Assembly (NCBI RefSeq): GCF_001411555.2
Contig: NC_049909.1
Location: 16,285,623 to 16,349,622, forward strand
From: Juglans regia
Lineage: Eukaryota; Streptophyta; Magnoliopsida; Fagales; Juglandaceae
Length of the DNA: 64,000 nt
Direction: 5' to 3'
The position numbers and the translations under genes are program-made. The first letter of the stretch is position 1; the number at the start of each line of letters is the position of its first letter. The notes under the pieces were generated by a model that saw only the letters and a list, made by a program, of their open reading frames with translations, was not told the DNA's origin and searched no databases. Positions 38,728 through 51,800 of this stretch are shown here, one piece after another.

Positions 38728-41700
38728 ATGGATCCTTTATCTACGATCAGCGAAGAGCTTGCGGAGATTGACGGACAAATCGGCGACATCTTCCGAGCAT
38801 TATCGTAAGGGATCACGAGCTTCTTTGTTTCTTTCTGCTTAGATTGTTTTGCAATCAGATTGCGGTACATTTACAGTGTGCTTAATGTTCACCTGGAGGT
38901 TCCAGCTGTCGCAATAATTGCTAAGGAAGCCTTGGCTAAACTTGTTTTGGTGCTCAATTTGGATTTTAGAGCTACTATTGCCTTAGTTATGGATGAAATT
39001 TTAGTTAGGTCATATAAACGAAAAAACAAAGAAGAAAAAGAAGAATATTTAACCGGCTCATCTATATCATTTGTGAATTTTTTGACGCAATCTGTTTGCT
39101 CATGTCTGATTGCGTAGTATAATGTGAATTCACCAAAATGGTTTTCAGATGTTGAAGATTGTATAGTGATGGATGAAAATTTAGTTTAATCATCACTAAC
39201 ATATTGTGAATTTTCGGATGCAATACATTTTCTCATCTCTGATTATTTAGTGTAATGTGATATCACAGAAATGGATTTCAGAAGTTGGAGAAGGTTAAGG
39301 ACTCTAATAGGCAAAGTAGGCAGTTGGAAGAACTCACAGAAAAGATGCGCGAGTGTAAGAGGTATTTGACAATGGACCTTTTCTCTGCCTCTATGTAAAT
39401 TCTGATTCGTAGGTTTCGTTTATAATATTTATAAGCAGCATTTACAAGCTCTACTTTGAATGTACTACTACACAGGTTTTCTTTTTAGTGTAGTGGGCTA
39501 AGAGTAATGTAATGCACTTCATGCTAAAGATGATTGAGGTTCCATGAGATTCTTGGCATCTGAAGATCATGGGCAATTAGTTGAAGTATAGGATAAATGA
39601 AATTTTGAGGGTTTGTCTATGATAATTTTATAAAAAATAGTATGCTTAAGGAGTTATGCCATGCTAAAACCTACAGATCATGTAATTTGCATATAACATT
39701 GGATGTTTAGTTTCTCACCAAAGTCAAGGTTGTACCTGACTTATCTGTGATTGAAAGTTGCAGCTAACAAAGCTGGCCATCTGAGATAAATGTCTCATAT
39801 AATGCAACTGCTGCTCTGTGTGTGTTTGTATTTCAATTTCCTTTTGCCAATGGTCTTTGGATCAAATGGCATTTCCTTCCCTCTTAGATAGGTCTTCGGT
39901 TGAATCCCATTTGGCTGCTTGAGTTGTATCCACCTATAAAAGAAAATGTTTCCCCTTTCCTTTCTTTTTGTCTGTTCGATTTTCTTTTTCAGAAAGACAA
40001 ATTTGGGTTGTTTTTTCAGGCTTATCAAAGAGTTTGACAGAGAAGTCAAGGATCTGGAGAGTAGAAATGATCCTGGCACTAACAAGATGCTGAATGAGAA
40101 AAAACAGTCAATGGTGGGTTATTATCTGTATATCTATTTAGCCTTTGAAACTCTAAAATTTTGCCAAAATTTTGTTGCTCACACCGATTGATTCCAAAAA
40201 ATGTGCTGAGTGATGTTCATACTTTATGCAGATCAAAGAGTTGAATTCATATGTTGCTCTCAAAAAGCAGTAAGTAACATCGATTGAATTATTATTCAGT
40301 TCTCAAAGCAACAAAAGATAAATCCATTCATCTACAATGCATTTGACATGTCATATATATTTATATATTGCCAATATTCTTTTCTTTGTGTTAGGTGTTT
40401 TTATCCCTTTGTTGCTTCCCTTTGTCCCAAATTGAGCTTCACACCTATTTGTGCATGCACATATGTGCTTTCCATGGAGTGTTGACTTGTAAAATTTTAA
40501 AGAATTGAAGTCTTAAACCTTTCCATATTATCGTATTTCAAATAACTTAAATGCATAAACCAGAAATATTCAAACTTGCCAGCACAGAAGATTTCCTTTA
40601 TTGTTTTACCGCAAGTGTAATTTTGTAAAACCACTCACTATAAGACATAATGTGGCAATGCATTGAGCTTCTTGAATTTTTTTCTTTCTCAAACCCGAAA
40701 ATAATTTGTGAAATTGCGTTATTCATAACAGAATTTATATACATGCTAGCCTCTCCACTGTTTCAGCAGTTAAAACAAGCATTTTCTAAGTAACCTTTAG
40801 ATGATACAGGTGTCATTGTTTGGAAAAGACTATTTTCTCCAGTTAAATTGAGGGTGGCACCTATTGTGCATTAAAAAGCCTTAATAAATGCACTATCACG
40901 AAATAGTGATTGCTCAAGTTGAATGAATGAAAAGGATTGGAGGGAGGAAAAAATAACGTGTGTAATGACATCATTTTTTCTGTTTATCGATCATTTGCAT
41001 CATTAAACTATTTGTATTTTCTGATTATGTCCTTAGGACTGAATTTTCATTTTGTTGAACGTACAGATATGCATCCAATCTTGAAAACAAGCGAATTGAT
41101 CTCTTTGATGGGGGTACTGAAGGACATGGGGAAGAAAATGTCTTGCTAGCTTCGTGTGAGTTTGTGTCCTTTCACCATCATCCTAATCTTAATTGATGCA
41201 ATTCATGAGTAAACAATGCATCATCTTAAGTTTCATTCAGAATCAAGCTGTGTTTGATATTTTCATACCTTGGGATGCACTTCAAAAGTTAATTTAATGC
41301 AGTAAATATTTTTCCAATATAAAGTATAAGTGATGTTGACAGAGTCTTTATATTTTGCAGCCATGACAAATCAACAGCTAGTAGATAGTGGAAACCGGAT
41401 GATGGACGATACTGATCAAGCTATTGAGAGGTCAAAAAAGGTTGGATTATCCCTTGAGATATTTTTCTTTTCTCCATTTGGTGAGGTGGACAGTGATAGG
41501 TTTTGTATGCTCTTTTATGGAGTGCTTATATTTTTCCTGTAATACATGTTTTTCTCCAAAACGGTTACAGATGTTGGACTATGTCTTGTAGTTTCCCCAC
41601 AAAAAAAAAAAAAAAAGGAAAAAAAACAAAGAAGGAAAGAAAGAAGATATTACACCCCCAAGTGAGTTCATATGTAAGACTGAAATTATAGCAAAGCAAA

Positions 41701-43374
41701 GTAACGGATCTCTCTGTTCATGACAGGTTGTTCATGACACTATCAATGTTGGAACTGAGACTGCAGCAGCCCTAAAGGCTCAGGTGTGTAATTTGTCAGT
41801 TTGAAAGAAAATGGATGTCATGGCACTTTCTTGTACTGAATTTACTTCTTCCCCCCACCCACCCCCCCTCTCTCTCATGCACAAACACACAATTTCTCAC
41901 CATATTTAATTTCAGTCCCAGGGAAACTAAAGATGTCTATTACTTTTATGTTAGACCGAACAAATGAGTCGGGTTGTCAATGAGCTGGATTCTATCCATT
42001 TCTCAATCAAGAAAGCTTCTCAACTTGTGAAGGAACTTGGTAGGCAGGTCAATCTCCGAAAACATCTTTTTCCTATTCTTGTCATATATGAGTATTATTT
42101 GCTACTTTCAATACTGACCCCAATTTCATCAGGTTGCAACTGACCGGTGTATCATGGCACTACTCTTCCTTATTGTCATTGGAGTTGTAGCCATTATTAT
42201 TGTTAAGGTAACATCTATATTTGCCTTTGTTTGGGCAACACCTTATTTTATCATTTATAATGTTTAAATCATATAAAAAGAAAATCTCTGTTTGCCTTTG
42301 ATTTAGTTTTCTCTAATACTAGATTTAGCTTTTCCTCATCTGGCTGGTAACCAAGTTCCTTTAATATTTATCTTCACAAGTACTCAGCCACTTTTTTCAC
42401 TTTCTTTTGCAAGAGGCACTCAGGCCAACTGTTTTAATATGACATAGCATTGTGATTTCTATCCTGCTCAACCTTCTTTTATTGTTTAATTAATAAGGTT
42501 ATTATAGTGTGATGGCCTTTATATCCAAAATGTTGTTCGGTTAGCCCTTTGGGAGTTCTTTCATTGCTTTTCAAAGCAAAAGTTGTCTCATTTTACACTT
42601 AAAGAAACAAGAAGTTACTTCAATAACGCCAAATGGTGCAGTTAAATGTAGTGAATCTAAGTCGGTTTATCTTCTTCCTTTTGATAAGTAATTAAAATTT
42701 CGCGAAAGGAAAAAAACTTGAGTATATGAGGGAGCTACTACAGTGTTGGCATTAGTAATGCACAGATTGTAAATGATGTCATCTTCAGGAGAAGCTCCAT
42801 TCCCTTTCTATCTGAACGGATTGCTTTCCAAATTTGAATTTTCACATATCAGTTTAATATAGTTTGATGGACACTCTGGATTTGGATAATTGAGTTGGCG
42901 GTGCTCCTATATGTTCTTCTTGGGAAACAAGCTAAATTTAAGTATAACATAGATAAAATTTTATAGTTTTTATTTTATTTTCTTAAACTCAAGTTGCACA
43001 TAAGCTCGAGTTGGAGAATGGACTGCTTTTCAAAATTTAGTGTCCAGAGGATGTATGTTTCATGGCCTTTAATATCAGTCTATACTTTCATGTTGTACAT
43101 ATTGACATGTCCAAACACTCTGTGTAATGAAATGGTTTCTTAATCACAAAAAGATAACGTCTTTTGCAGTCTCTGCTGCCCTTAAAAAACCATTAGTTTG
43201 TGAAACAAAATGTCAATATATATCCTTGCAGTTTGCATTCTCTATGTCTATTGATCTGCTCAAATCTCTGCTTGTATATTTCAGCTTGTGAACCCAAACA
43301 ACAAGGACATCCGGGATATTCCTGGATTAGCCCCGCCAGCGATGACTCGGAGATTACTTTGGAATGCTAGTTAA
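38728..43374 (+). CDS. NPSN11: Novel plant SNARE 11 (Qb-SNARE), 10 exons
   Basis: Qb-SNARE of the plant-only NPSN group. In Arabidopsis NPSN11 works with the syntaxin KNOLLE in vesicle fusion at the cell plate. Exons 38728-38804, 39269-39361, 40020-40113, 40232-40269, 41067-41155, 41361-41440, 41727-41783, 41955-42047, 42133-42207 and 43285-43374 are all GT-AG and phase-consistent, giving 261 residues. It opens MDPLSTISEELAEIDGQIGD, has an N-terminal helical part (QSRQLEELTEKMRECKRLIK), then the SNARE motif MMDDTDQAIERSKK to VVNELDSIHFSIKKASQLVK. The tail anchor (residues about 213-231) is CIMALLFLIVIGVVAIIIVK, followed by LVNPNNKDIRDIPGLAPPAM. Length and order match NPSN11 as recalled (about 265 residues) better than NPSN12/13, because of the MDP..SEELAEI start and RRLLWN end. 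The 1.1-kb last intron is the longest. Confidence 0.93.
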
Positions 43375-44324
43375 ATGTTAGAAAGGGATTATCACACGAG
43401 GTTGAGGATGATTTTGCCATCTGATTGGATGGATGGATTCCGTCGGCAGCACCCATTATACAGAATTGGTCTATTTGAGTTGTGGATTCATAAGTTTTCT
43501 CAAGAGTTTGGTCAACTTTCCTGAGTGCAAGTTAGTCCCTCAAAACTGTCGCTTATTAGGTTCAATTAGAAGTGTTCTATTTGATTATTTATTCGCCTTG
43601 ACTGAAATATAATTTGTATACAACAGAAACTCAATGTGTAGATTGTGTTGTTTCAAACCATGTATTGTTACACTTGTAAGATGCTTATTGGTCTGCTCCA
43701 CTACTTGTTCCTATTTTTTTCCCTTTTTTTTTCATCTGTTATTCGGAAACATCATATGCAGCATTGAGACGTTCAAACTATCACATAAATCCGACATGAA
43801 GAAATACCTTTTCCCTCAGCAAAACAAATTTCAGCTACCATAGGATAATTGGTCCCACAAATTATCAGTGGGGTTTAAAATCCAAACCATAACCCATCAA
43901 GGTTAGCACATTGGTCCCACAAATTACAGCTACCATAGGATAATTGAAAATTTCTTGTTAGTATTCCTTTAGGGTTTGTTGTTAGGCAAGTCCTAAAAGT
44001 CAAGCACCAGAATTCCAACAAAATGACAGAAATCATATGGAAATCTATCTGTTAGGTGGGAACATAATTGTACCATTTTGACAACCTTTTAATTGAACCT
44101 CTTTACAATGCTGGAAACTTCTTTAGAAAATAGAAAGGAAATTCCAAATGGAATTGAAGTCCAAGTACTACCTGATTATAGATAGGCTTTGAAACATAAC
44201 TTGGGTCATTATTGATGTCCTATTTGTGTATGCCATTGAAATTTCAAATGACGTCACAAAACTTAGGTAGCTTGGGTACCAAGTCACATTGGTATTTTTG
44301 GTCTTGATCATACGTTTGAAAGGG
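43375..44324. other. 3' flank of NPSN11, with a small shuffled repeat
   Basis: Probable 3' UTR to about 43620. At 43832-43950 two phrases, AGCTACCATAGGATAATTG and TTGGTCCCACAAATTA, each occur twice in altered order. No gene is seen. Confidence 0.45.
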
Positions 44325-44730
44325 GATTTGGTTTATTCAACCAAAAGAAGGGAAAGAAGGAGAGACTAAAAATGAAAGAAGGTCGCAACGAGTTACTTTG
44401 AAATGCGTTGTTTACACGGATTAGAATAATTCAGAGTTTCTGTTAAAACTTTTGAAACGAGATTTGGTTTATCCAACCAAAAGAAGGGAAATAATGAGAG
44501 ATTAAAAATGAAAGAAGGTCGCAACAAGTTAATTTGAAATGTATTGTTTACATGGATTGGAATAATTCAGAGTTTCTGTCGAAACTTTTAAAACGAGATT
44601 TTGTTTATCCAATCAAAAGAAGGGAAAGAATGAGAGACTAAAAATGAAAGAAGGTCGCAATAAGTTAATTTGAAATGCGATGTTTACACATATTAGAATA
44701 ATTCAGAGTTTTTGTCGAAACTTCAAAGTC
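44325..44730 (+). repeat. Minisatellite, three tandem copies of 136 bp
   Basis: Copies start at 44325, 44461 and 44597, each opening GATTTGGTTTAT or GATTTTGTTTAT and containing CAACCAAAAGAAGGGAAA, AATGAAAGAAGGTCGCAA and AATAATTCAGAGTTT. The unit length is the same both times. Copies differ at roughly a tenth of positions. The third copy decays at about 44728. There is no conserved open frame through the array. Confidence 0.9.
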
Positions 44731-45671
44731 TAAAGTAAGATGGAATACGCATGAAATTACACTCAGTGTACTTGGTTACGTCTATTGATATTAATATATT
44801 TTTTACTTATAAAAAAAATAGGCATGAAATAAATATTAGAATATTTATTATTATTTACAAGTCTCTCACAAACAAATTGAATGGATATTGATTCCATTTT
44901 CAAATCTTTCATAATGGATGTGCATGCTTGGAGAAAGAAAGAGGGCTAGTCAGCTAACTGTCCTTTGATTTCTCAAAGAAAGGTCCTTTGATTTCTCAAA
45001 GAAAGAGAGCTAATCAGCTAACTGTCCTTTGATTTCTCATTTGATCAGATATTAATGTTGGCAAGCGCGTGCGTGTTGGAAGGATAATCTTTCAAGTTTT
45101 GGTTGAAAAAAGTAGGCAATCTTTTCTCGACATGAAAATCTTCTAGTGGGCATTGAACAAGCTAAGGTTAGTTGTACGGTTAGTAATTTGGGGATTTTCA
45201 TGGAAAGTCTTAATATACAAGTTAAGATATAATTTTGATAGAGATAATAGAAGAGAAATGTTCTAAGCACAAGGAGATTTCATAAAAGTAATCTCGTGAA
45301 TTGATGTGATTAAATGTGGTATATCATATTGTAAAATTATTTTTATTGTAAAATAAATCTAACATATCATATGAAATTACGTCAATTTGTAAAAATTTTT
45401 TATGGCTAAAATAACACTTATCATAAAAGAAAGGCCAATTTTAGTAAATACCAGGATTTGGTAAATGAATCATATTAGGCCAAATTTGTAAACCCAAATT
45501 CAGGCATCAGGTATGATTTCTCAGAATCTATGCACTTCTCTTTGGATTGAAGCACTAGAATGAGTCAATTAAATCCAGACCCCAATTTAAGTTCAACAAC
45601 AAACAAACATCTACTTAATTCCTTCATTTCATACTATATTCACATATAGTAATTAATGGGTTTATGTTTTT
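44731..45671. other. Intergenic DNA with short duplications
   Basis: At 44940-45040 TGTCCTTTGATTTCTCA occurs three times (one as GGTCCTTTG) with AGCTAACTGTCC flanks. A copy of the GAGATTTCATAAAAGTAA / AAATTACGTCAATTTG dispersed repeat lies at about 45255-45420. No gene is seen. Confidence 0.45.
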
Positions 45672-45850
45672 ACTACTCTTCTCAACTCATAATTATAATT
45701 TTTTTAAATTTTTATATAAAATAAAATAAACAATTTAACTTTTTTAAATCTTAAAATAAAAATTATATTAAAAAAATATATTCTAATAATATTTTATTTA
45801 ATTTTTAATTTTTATCTCAATTCATTCTATCTCATTTATAAAAACAAAGG
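45672..45850 (-). mobile_element. Family A MITE, reverse orientation
   Basis: It reads as the reverse of the family: AATAAACAATTTAACTTTTTT, ATTCTAATAATATTTTATTTAA, TTTTATCTCAATTCATTC. The outer GATGAGATG words are degraded. Confidence 0.6.
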
Positions 45851-46387
45851 ATAGATTTGTAGTATATGAATTTATTCTTGTCAATGGTCATGGACCTACT
45901 CCTGTTCAGCCAATGATACATGCACCAAGAACTTGTTGTGTCTCAACTTCAGAGACACAACAAAAATTTATAAAAAAAAATTATAAAAAATCAAATTAAA
46001 GAAGTTAGGACCATGGGCATGGAGACCCCTTGTCACGACGCACAAAAACTTAGAACTGTCCTCTGTACTTGAGGAGAAGGAAAATAAAAAAGGGCCATCA
46101 TTATTAAAGACTATGAAGTAGTTGGAGGCGGCACGTAGACCTTCTTGGTGACAAAAAAAAAAAGCAACCTTTACCTAATTATCTATTTATATAAATTAGA
46201 AACATACTATACGATAAAAAAGATTTTACAAAACTAAAATGATATGATATTATTAGATTTATTTTATAATAAAAATAATTTTATAATATAATATATCATG
46301 TTAATGCGCATAAATTTTTAAATTGATTTTATGAAATTTTTTCAAAACCTATTTATAGATTATGAATAATGTTACTTGTCTCGACAA
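45851..46387. other. Intergenic DNA
   Basis: An AT-rich dispersed repeat related to those at 7.9 and 45.3 kb lies at about 46205-46375. No gene is seen. Confidence 0.35.
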
Positions 46388-46548
46388 ATGAGTTCAGATA
46401 ATTTTTTTTATTTAATGATTAAAGAATTATTTTTAAATGATGTTATAATTTTTTAAAAAAAATATATAAAAATATAAAAAAATAATAATAAAAAAAATCA
46501 AATGACTTTATCGACCGATGTTCAACCTACACCCTCGATGGGACCGGT
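46388..46548. mobile_element. Family B MITE, degenerate
   Basis: It carries TTTTATTTAATGATTAAAGAA and TATATAAAAATATAAAAA in the family order. The ends (TTACTTGTCTCGAC, GGTGGGTTAGCAC) are poorly kept. Confidence 0.35.
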
Positions 46549-46562
46549 GGGTTAGCACTATT

Positions 46563-47127
46563 AATAAGTGTTTTTAATCTTGTACTGTACCGGCCGATAT
46601 TTATCGTACCAGCCATTGGGCCAGTATAGGTATCATATATATTTCGTACCGGCCTAAATACCAGCCGTATCGGTTTTTTTTTTTTTTTAAACTATAAGCT
46701 TATTTTTTGACTCACAATTCTGACTAGACTATTTTTAATTTATATATGAGTGGGGCTACTCTGCTGCCCTACTCTTACTGCTGGGCGTACTGCCTAACAT
46801 TTTTTTTACATTTTTTTAATATATTTAAATATTTTTAAAAAATAAAAAAATATATCAATATATTTCATTTCCTTAATCACTTACTAAAATCCTTTTTTAG
46901 CTAGGGGTCAAATATAATAGGTAAAGTGGGGAGACAAAATAACCTTTTTCTTTATATATATATATATATATAGATTATTATTTTAAAATATAATTTTTAT
47001 ATATATTTATATATATAACTTATTTATATATCGATTATCTTAAAACGGTATACAAAATGATAATAATATCAAAATATTTTATTTTAATATTTTGATCAGT
47101 ATAATATTCGATACGAAATTTAAAACA
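46563..47127. mobile_element. Family G element, second copy, interrupted by a family B MITE
   Basis: In reverse orientation it matches 36006-36462. The order is GTTTTTAATCTTGTACTGTACCGG, GTACCGG-rich DNA, a T run with AAACTATAAGCTTATTTTTTGAC, GACTAGACTATTTTTAATTTAT, then after the insertion TATATATTTATATATATAAC, TATCGATTATCTTAAAACGG and CGATACGAAATTTAAAACAT. The interruption at about 46746-46945 is a family B element. GGTACCGG words have decayed more than in the 36-kb copy. Confidence 0.6.
46746..46945. mobile_element. Family B MITE nested in a family G element
   Basis: GAGTGGGGCTACTCTGCTGC at the left and GGTAAAGTGGGGAGACAAAATA at the right enclose TATATTTAAATATTTTTAAAA. The flanks on either side continue the family G sequence. 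Confidence 0.6.
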
Positions 47128-48883
47128 TCCGATACAAAAATTCAAAACATTGCTATTATAGATAAGATTGTGTTTTGCAACGCAATCTCGGTTTTTTCAT
47201 GCCGTCACTCACACGGATTAAAATATTTATCAGATCTAGACAATCAGTGCTTCTTCAAACCTTCGATGCGCACGTTGAACGATGTTTGAATTCTTTGGAA
47301 TAAACCTTTACCAGTGTGAACACTATGACAACCGTCTGTTTACTCCAAAACATGATCATCATAATTATATTCATCCTCGTAACCTGTCTCATGTCCCATA
47401 TTTTTATCGTTCTATTTTTTTTTTCAATTTGTAAAACCTATTGTAAAATGTAAGCAAAAGTCACAATTAGTTGATGGAAGGAATAGTCGTGCGTAGAAAA
47501 ATTTAAGGAGGTTGCATCATCGTATTTAATTTGAAATTCAATACAAGCCTTCAATTTCAAAGTCTACGATCCAATGTATTGGAACATCAACACGTTAACA
47601 GGTAAGTTTTTAAAAATTATTTTTAGGAAAAATATTTGCATCAGCCTACTATTCATCACACACTTAACACACTTAATGTATTGAGGTTTAAAAAAAAAAA
47701 AATTTGAATACATGGTGTGTGAAGTGTGTAGGTTGATGTATAGAATTACCCTATAATAAAGATGAAATAATATTAAATACACTTACAGAATACGTAAACA
47801 TTACATATATTTTTTTAAAAAATAAATAAACACGAGATTCACATAAAAAAATACTTAATAATAGATGATACTAAATAACTAAAATATTATTATTTATATA
47901 TAATGCTAACTTTTTAAAAAAATATATAAAAACGAATAATTAAAAAAAAGGGATGGATATAATTTTTTTTTTAAAGTTAAGTATATATTTTTATGGATAA
48001 AAAGTTGAGTTTTTTTTTAGAGTAATGTTATATATAGTACTTATGGAATACGCAAGTGTCACGTAGTCGTTTTGAAAAAAAATAAATTTTATTATTAAAA
48101 AATTATTATCTTTTATATAAATTTCATATTTATTTATTTATTTTTAAATAATTACATGACTCTTACGCAATTATCATTTCTTTTTTTTATTCCTTCACCT
48201 TATGTTAAGTTGTTAACGTAAACTTGTAAACACGGGTAAAAGAGCGAAGTTCTGTACAATGGTAAGAATTCATGGAAGTTGGTTCTGGTTCTTTTTAGTT
48301 GGTTTTTGATCTGTTATGCACTCTTCAATGTCTTCATAGTCCAAGCATTTAAGGTATTTTAAGAAATAAACGGTCCAAGCCAAGGCAAACTGGCTACCAG
48401 ACGCGGGAACGCGCTGTGTATATGAATGATTCGATGGAAACAAGGAGAGAGATATTGGAAAATTGATGGTCTTTGCCTTCCGTCGCTTTCATTCGTTGTC
48501 TTTTACGTTTCATTCACGACACCGCGCTCTTTCTCTTTCGGTGGACATGGTTGTTTTTTTAATCTGGTTTTTGCCTGGTAGCTTTGTTATTGGTTTATAA
48601 ATTCCCATTTTTCGGCAGCACGGCTCTTCAATTTTTTAGTCCAATGCTGAGTTCCATTTGTCTATCTTCTGTCTGTTTACAACCCTTGGGTGGGTTCGTG
48701 TCCTCAGTCCTCCTATTCAAACTATCTTGTGGAATTTCCTTCTTTGGTCTTTATAATTAGCTAGTTTCCTTTCTGGGTTTTCTTTTATCTTCTGGGTTCA
48801 CGTCCATCTCAACCTCTCTCGCTTGCTTGCAATACTACTACAACAGTTTGAGTTTTGGCATTTGGTTTCAAAAGCTCAAGAAG
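47128..48883. other. Intergenic DNA and promoter side of the RLCK gene
   Basis: A small inverted-repeat element lies at about 47637-47748: GCATCAGCCTAC and CACACACTTAACACACTT at the left are mirrored by TGTGAAGTGTGTAGGTTGATG at the right. AT-rich dispersed repeats follow at 47755-47900 and 48010-48180. From about 48440 the sequence becomes T/C-rich and mixed, as expected for the RLCK leader. Confidence 0.45.
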
Positions 48884-51800
48884 ATGAAGTGCTTCTTTCC
48901 CTTCAAGGACAAATCCAAGACCAAGAGAGGATCGAGATCCGCTCCAGAGCGGCAAAGCCAAAGTAAATCAGATAGTTCGGCTGTAAACCGCGCAACCAAG
49001 TCATCGGGTTCATTACCATCGCCACTGAGCATACCCGAATTGTACGAAGAAAAGAAGCACAATTTGAGAGTTTTCACCTACGAAGAGTTGAGGGAAGCAA
49101 CAAATGGTTTCAATAGGTTGCTAAAGATTGGAGAAGGTGGTTTTGGGAGTGTGTATAAAGGTACTATTAGGCCTCCAAATGGTCAAGGTGATTCAACTGT
49201 TGTTGCCATAAAAAAGCTTAACACGAATGGATTGCAGGTACTGGCTTTGCCAAGTTTATTTATTATTTTTGTATGCTATTTTTGGCTTTAAAGTATTGCA
49301 TTCTGCACAATTTACTTGGGTGTAATAAGTTCTTAAATATTATCTGCTACCGCATTTTGTTCCTGCGATAGTTAAGATCTTTTCCCAAAAAGACTTCAAC
49401 TTGAATTAACTACTGCGTAAAACGGGTATCAGGGGCAAGAGGTTTCCTGCTCTTTTAAATTTTCTTTTTGTTATCAGGTGAAAACTGCTAAAAGATCAAT
49501 GATGACTCCGTTTGGAGTTGTACGAGTCAGGACTAAATGGCTAATATGCGGTGAATCAGTTGGAAAGCCTGTGTTTTTTTTTTTTTTTACAAGTATAGTT
49601 GGAAAGCCTGTGTTAAAGACCAAGCATGGTATGCTAATTAACCTATACCGGGTGAAATAATATTGTGTTGTCTTCTTTTAATTAGGTAGAGATACTGGGA
49701 TTTACATAAGACTGAAAATTGTAATGGATAGTACTTGTAAAAAAAAAAAATGGTAATGGATAGTATTATGAATCGGGCTGGAAGTCAATGTTAACACAGA
49801 ATTAAGTAAGTGGGGAGAAGCAGAGTTCTGTACCAATATGAAAGGCGTTATGAATTATACTTGAGCTTTCTTGGAATAGCCAAATGCCCCTAGCCCTATG
49901 ATTGATTAACAACATTGATCGGTGCATGACATTTCTAGCTTTAGGGTTTAGAATGTGCTGCAAAGTTCTAATCTTACATGGATATATATAGAGGAAGTGG
50001 ATGAATTGAAGCTTCCAGAATTTGGTAAAATCTTATCTTTGCTTCATAAGGTTGATTCAAGATGCTACTTTAAGAAAGCAACCTAATGCTATTGCTTTCT
50101 TTGGACCATGGAGTATACAGCTTTCTTGCCCATTTCTGCATTCGCAAAATTAACATAATAAATAATAGTTACAGTAGATCCGCTATAAATCACAGCATCT
50201 ATGACTTCATAACCAACAGAAACTTGAGTTTCTGCTGAGAGATGGGATCCACTACAACAAAGTAGAGATATATCTAAATGGTTTTTTCTCAAACCATGGT
50301 GCTGTTAAAATTAGTTGAATTTATATATTTTCTTGGTTTTCTGAGTTCTATATTCAGCTGTCTTCAATAGGAAGCTAATGATGCAGTTGTGCAACGATTC
50401 ATTTGAAAAAGTGAATAACAAGTATAGTCGTCTTGATAGAAAGGGGATATTCAAAGGGTGTATTTTGATGGCTTATGACAGGCGACCATTTCTCTTGTTA
50501 TCTGTACCACATAGAGGCACAAAGCATCTTCTAAAATGTTGGTGCTATAGACATTGGAGCAATCACTAAAAACTATTGAGTTGAAACTTGATCAACTTCC
50601 TTCTATGAGATCCTAAAAACATCCTCAGACATGTTTCTGAAAGTATAGTCTCTTTCACATGATATGGAAAACAGATTAATCCTGCTTTGAGTGCTAATGG
50701 AAATTTTGTTCTCAAGAATGGATTTTCTGCAGCCTTGATCCCCTTTCACTCCACTCCCTTTTCTTTTCTGTTGGTTTGTAGATGTATGAGCTTGTAAGCC
50801 CTACTGAGTTCCCTGACGAGGAGAAAAACAGGGCTATAAGTTGACTGATTAGTCTTTTTATAAGGGCTGCTATTTGTATACACTTTTTGTCTTCTCATAA
50901 CTGGGATTATTGCCTTAAGATGATAAGTCATATCTATGTGCTTTGATGACCAAAGTTTTTTAATTTTCTGCTGCTCCATACACGTCATGATAGACCTTCC
51001 TGTTTTGTTGTTTGAGAAAAAGAAAGCATAATAATCCACTAGATATCCTCTGTTCCAAACACACTTCTTGGTAAGTATCCATCTTTTACTTGTGATATTG
51101 GCATATTCGTCTCTTGAGATTAGGATCGTGTTGTTATTGTTCATCAAGATGTTTGTTCTTTTATTTTGTTGCCAAAATTATTATTACCTGCACTGTCAAA
51201 CAGATGAAAACCCGTTTCTTATGGCTAGTTTGTTTCTTGTACAGGACCATCTTTTACTTACAGTATTGGCATCTTTTTGCTTATGTTAAGACTTGGTCCA
51301 ATATTCTAGTTTTAGTTTTTTTTTAATCCTAGTTTTAATTGTATCTGATTGTGATTAGTTCGTCGTGCTGTGTTCTTTGTTTTGGTCGCCAAATTATTAT
51401 AAATTATGCTGTTATGCAGATGAAAACCTGTTTCCTATGGTTACTTTATATTTTTTGTAGGGTCATAAACAGTGGCTAGCAGAAGTTATATTTCTTGGTG
51501 TTGTCAATCACCCAAATCTAGTGAAACTTCTGGGATACTGTTCTAGTGATGAAGAAAGAGGTATCCAGCGGTTGTTGGTGTACGAATTCATGCCTAACAG
51601 AAGCCTAGAAGCTCATCTTTTCAACAGGGCATTGCCCACACTTACTTGGAAAACAAGATTAGAGATTCTCCTTGGTGCGGCCGAAGGATTGGCTTACCTA
51701 CATGGGGGACTGCAAGTCCAGGTACAATTTACTCTAATTCAGATGACATAAATTCATGAATTTATCTCTCATCAATGTGTGTGATATTGAATATTAAATG

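Noticed and set aside
44325..44730. CRISPR-like array
   Set aside because: The units are contiguous 136-bp tandem copies without spacers, in a plant nuclear context.
50089..51326. Several 60-130 codon open frames on both strands
   Set aside because: They lie in the first intron of the RLCK gene, have no recognisable family and no splice logic.
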